Program-made: the position numbers and the translations under genes
Shown here: piece by piece, positions 6,837-8,161 of the stretch
Position numbering within the stretch: position 1 is the first letter of the stretch
Layout: every line of letters starts with the position of its first letter
Notes under the pieces: model-generated
What the model saw: the letters and a program-made list of their open reading frames with translations, nothing else
Told to the model about the DNA's origin: nothing
Database searches by the model: none
Source of the DNA: an uncultured Terriglobus sp.
GTDB lineage: Bacteria > Acidobacteriota > Terriglobia > Terriglobales > Acidobacteriaceae
Reading direction: 5' to 3'
DNA: 8,161 bases
Assembly: GCA_937871605.1 (NCBI GenBank)
Contig: CALMRM010000038.1
Location: 1 to 8,161, forward strand

Positions 6837-7913
6837 CTAACCCGCAGTTGCGGTCAGGCGGTACAGATGCCGTATCGGCTGGCCAAGCTGCCGGGGTGAG
6901 CGAAGGGCGAGCGGGTCTGCCGCCCGAATGCGGCTTACCGTAGAAAGCGGCTGCAGCGCCGTCGCGTGGCAGTGGGGGCACCGCAGCGTGCGGCGTACGA
7001 CGGCCACGCGTTGGAACGGCGAACAGCGCTGTCCGCAGGTGTTGCACACAGCCACCGTGCACACAGGCCAGTCCAGCAAGAGGTCCTTGCCCGGATGGAG
7101 CCGCGGCAGCGAGTCTCGCAGGGGCAGTTCCCAAGGCAGATCGCGCAATGCCGGCGCGGCTGCATCATGCCACGGGCAGCCTTCACTCCGTGCGAGTTCC
7201 ACTGTTTCTGCCGAGCATTGCGGGTCTGCGGCGTACAGCTTGATGGCACAGGAGATCTCACCCCAGGCTGTGCCGCGCGCCACATCGCGGATGACTGCAG
7301 CCATGGTGTCTGCCACCAGGTCGAGCGAGCTGCGTGTGCCGGTCATGGCGGGTGCGTCCTCTGGCACGCGACAGCCCAGTGTAGCGCTGGCGGCCAAGCC
7401 CAGCACAGTGGCCCGGCGCTCCTCGCCCATGCCGCACAGGTAGCAGGCCGCTGCGGGGTGCGGTGAGAAGCGAGTCACCCGGCCTTCGGCGATGCTGCCA
7501 CCCGCAACTGCACCATCCAACACCGGTTTGCCCAGCGAGCGGGCGACAAAGGCCAGTTCCGCCCGTGAAAGTGCACTGTCAGTGCAGCAGCATACGAGGT
7601 CGCAGGCACGCAGACGCTGCCAGCCCACCGCCGCCACCTCGCAGGGCAGCGCACGCCACGGCAGCCGGTACATCGCCCAGGCGTGGGCCGCCAGCAGCGC
7701 GGCTTTGTATGGGTACTCCGCGATCTGCTCCCTGTGCGCGAGAAGTGCCTCTTGCAGAAACGGGCTCAGTGGTAGGTTGCGCGGCTCAATCCTGTCCGGA
7801 TCGATCAGCAGCAACGATGGCATGCCCACTGCCGCAAGCCGCTGCAGCAGGGCCGAACCAAGTGCTCCGGTGCCCACCACGGCCAGATGCAACCCCGACC
7901 CGCTCTGTGTCAT
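6837..7913 (-). CDS. E1-like ubiquitin-activating enzyme (ThiF/MoeB fold)
   Basis: A 358-residue adenylating enzyme from the chosen start. It has a Rossmann nucleotide loop LAVVGTGALGS (10-20), LLIDPDRIEPRNL (35-47, equivalent to the DxDxVexSN block), K70 in EYPYKAALLA matching the conserved ATP-site lysine, and DLVCCCTDS (105-113). Next comes ACYLC (C157, C160), as in MoeB/ThiF zinc sites. C181 in LGCRVPEDAP sits where ThiF and MoeB have the crossover-loop cysteine, so it is the best thioester candidate. The C-terminal part has two more CxxC pairs (C290/C293, C312/C315), a probable zinc ribbon. No UFD-like domain that would present the E2 is recognised. The enzyme should adenylate the Ubl C-terminal Gly. 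The reading frame extends to 8114, but the extra 67 residues are Cys/Pro-rich with lower third-position GC and rare AGA/TTA codons, and the fold begins right after 7913. M61 of the long form (7934) is an alternative start. Confidence 0.85.
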   Translation of the reverse strand: MTQSGSGLHLAVVGTGALGSALLQRLAAVGMPSLLLIDPDRIEPRNLPLSPFLQEALLAHREQIAEYPYKAALLAAHAWAMYRLPWRALPCEVAAVGWQRLRACDLVCCCTDSALSRAELAFVARSLGKPVLDGAVAGGSIAEGRVTRFSPHPAAACYLCGMGEERRATVLGLAASATLGCRVPEDAPAMTGTRSSLDLVADTMAAVIRDVARGTAWGEISCAIKLYAADPQCSAETVELARSEGCPWHDAAAPALRDLPWELPLRDSLPRLHPGKDLLLDWPVCTVAVCNTCGQRCSPFQRVAVVRRTLRCPHCHATALQPLSTVSRIRAADPLALRSPRQLGQPIRHLYRLTATAG

Positions 7914-8112
7914 GTGCCTGCACCGAAGTTCCATGCCATCGCAGCGACATGGCGTGCATTCAGCAGAACACTGTACTCTGTTGCAACCGGGACAACCTCT
8001 GCCATTTGGGTGCCCTCTATCTGCAGGCTGAACGACGACAGGCGATTTTAACAACGGCGTTGCCGCGGTGCACAGCACTGCTGCATACGCACAGGGATCA
8101 GGCAGCAAACGC
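7914..8112. other. probable intergenic or leader region upstream of the ubiquitin-like operon
   Basis: If the E1 begins at 7913 and the possible + strand gene at 8113, these 199 bases form a divergent intergenic space where the operon promoter should lie. I found no convincing -35/-10 pair on either strand. The closest on the - strand is TTGTCC with TACAGT only 14 bases away, which is too short a spacer. The E1 frame stays open through the region, so an N-terminal extension cannot be fully excluded. Confidence 0.4.
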
Positions 8113-8161
8113 ATGAGTCTTTACCGCGGGCTCTATTTCGCGACGTTGACGGGCATGGCAG
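8113..8161 (+). CDS. possible start of a divergent gene, cut by the window edge
   Basis: An ATG at 8113 opens a + strand frame to the end of the window, 16 residues (MSLYRGLYFATLTGMA), with high GC at third positions like the other genes here. A weak AGG lies about 10 bases upstream. The fragment is hydrophobic after residue 7, so it could begin a membrane segment. Too short to identify. The competing reading is the tail of a - strand gene: one frame ends at 8133 (MPVNVAK, stop) and another at 8098, neither with good codon use. Confidence 0.25.
   Translation, partial: MSLYRGLYFATLTGMA

Noticed and set aside
5265..6899. Long + strand open frame (544 codons) across the E2, Ubl and RING genes
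   Set aside because: It is antisense to three genes with clear motifs, and its translation is rich in Arg, Gln, His and Ala with no recognisable domain. High GC makes such shadow frames common.
7935..7953. Inverted repeat GCCAT / ATGGC near the E1 start as an operator
   Set aside because: Only 5-bp arms with a 9-base loop, expected by chance in a region this size; no second copy seen.
1..8161. CRISPR array, tRNA or rRNA gene, insertion sequence
   Set aside because: No regularly spaced repeats, no cloverleaf or rRNA-like stretch, and no transposase or terminal inverted repeats seen.

Overview
The window is high-GC bacterial DNA. It most likely comes from an acidobacterium of the Terriglobia type. 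This rests on family resemblance (the very characteristic Oar-like TonB-dependent receptor C-terminus and the gene content), not on a marker gene.

The left part (1-3824) is on the + strand. It holds the C-terminal half of an outer-membrane TonB-dependent receptor (1-1626) followed by a GC-rich hairpin, a ParD/CopG-type antitoxin and RelE/ParE-type toxin pair overlapping by four bases (1703-2262), and an argininosuccinate-lyase superfamily enzyme (2355-3824). The lyase looks like an ArgH-like paralogue rather than a textbook ArgH. A 211-bp convergent spacer (3825-4035) carries only a short degenerate repeat.

The right part (4036-7913) is a tight five-gene operon on the - strand, read right to left. 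The order is an E1-like ThiF/MoeB-fold adenylating enzyme, a four-helix membrane protein with two tandem RING-like eight-cysteine zinc modules, an 86-residue YukD/EsaB-like ubiquitin-like protein ending in glycine, an E2 (UBC-fold) conjugating enzyme with an intact HPN motif and active-site cysteine, and a Hanks-type Ser/Thr protein kinase with a long low-complexity N-terminus. Ubl/E2 and E2/kinase overlap as ATGA, and the other gaps are 27 and 19 nt. This looks like a complete bacterial ubiquitin-like conjugation cascade (E1, E2, membrane RING E3 candidate and Ubl) with a kinase built into the same transcript.

Proposed working: E1 adenylates the C-terminal Gly of the Ubl and passes it to the E2 cysteine. 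The membrane-anchored RING protein would recruit charged E2 to targets at the inner membrane, and the kinase would regulate the pathway or respond to it. No JAB-type peptidase is visible, and the Ubl does not need one because its encoded C-terminus is already Gly. A possible divergent gene begins at the right edge (8113 onward).
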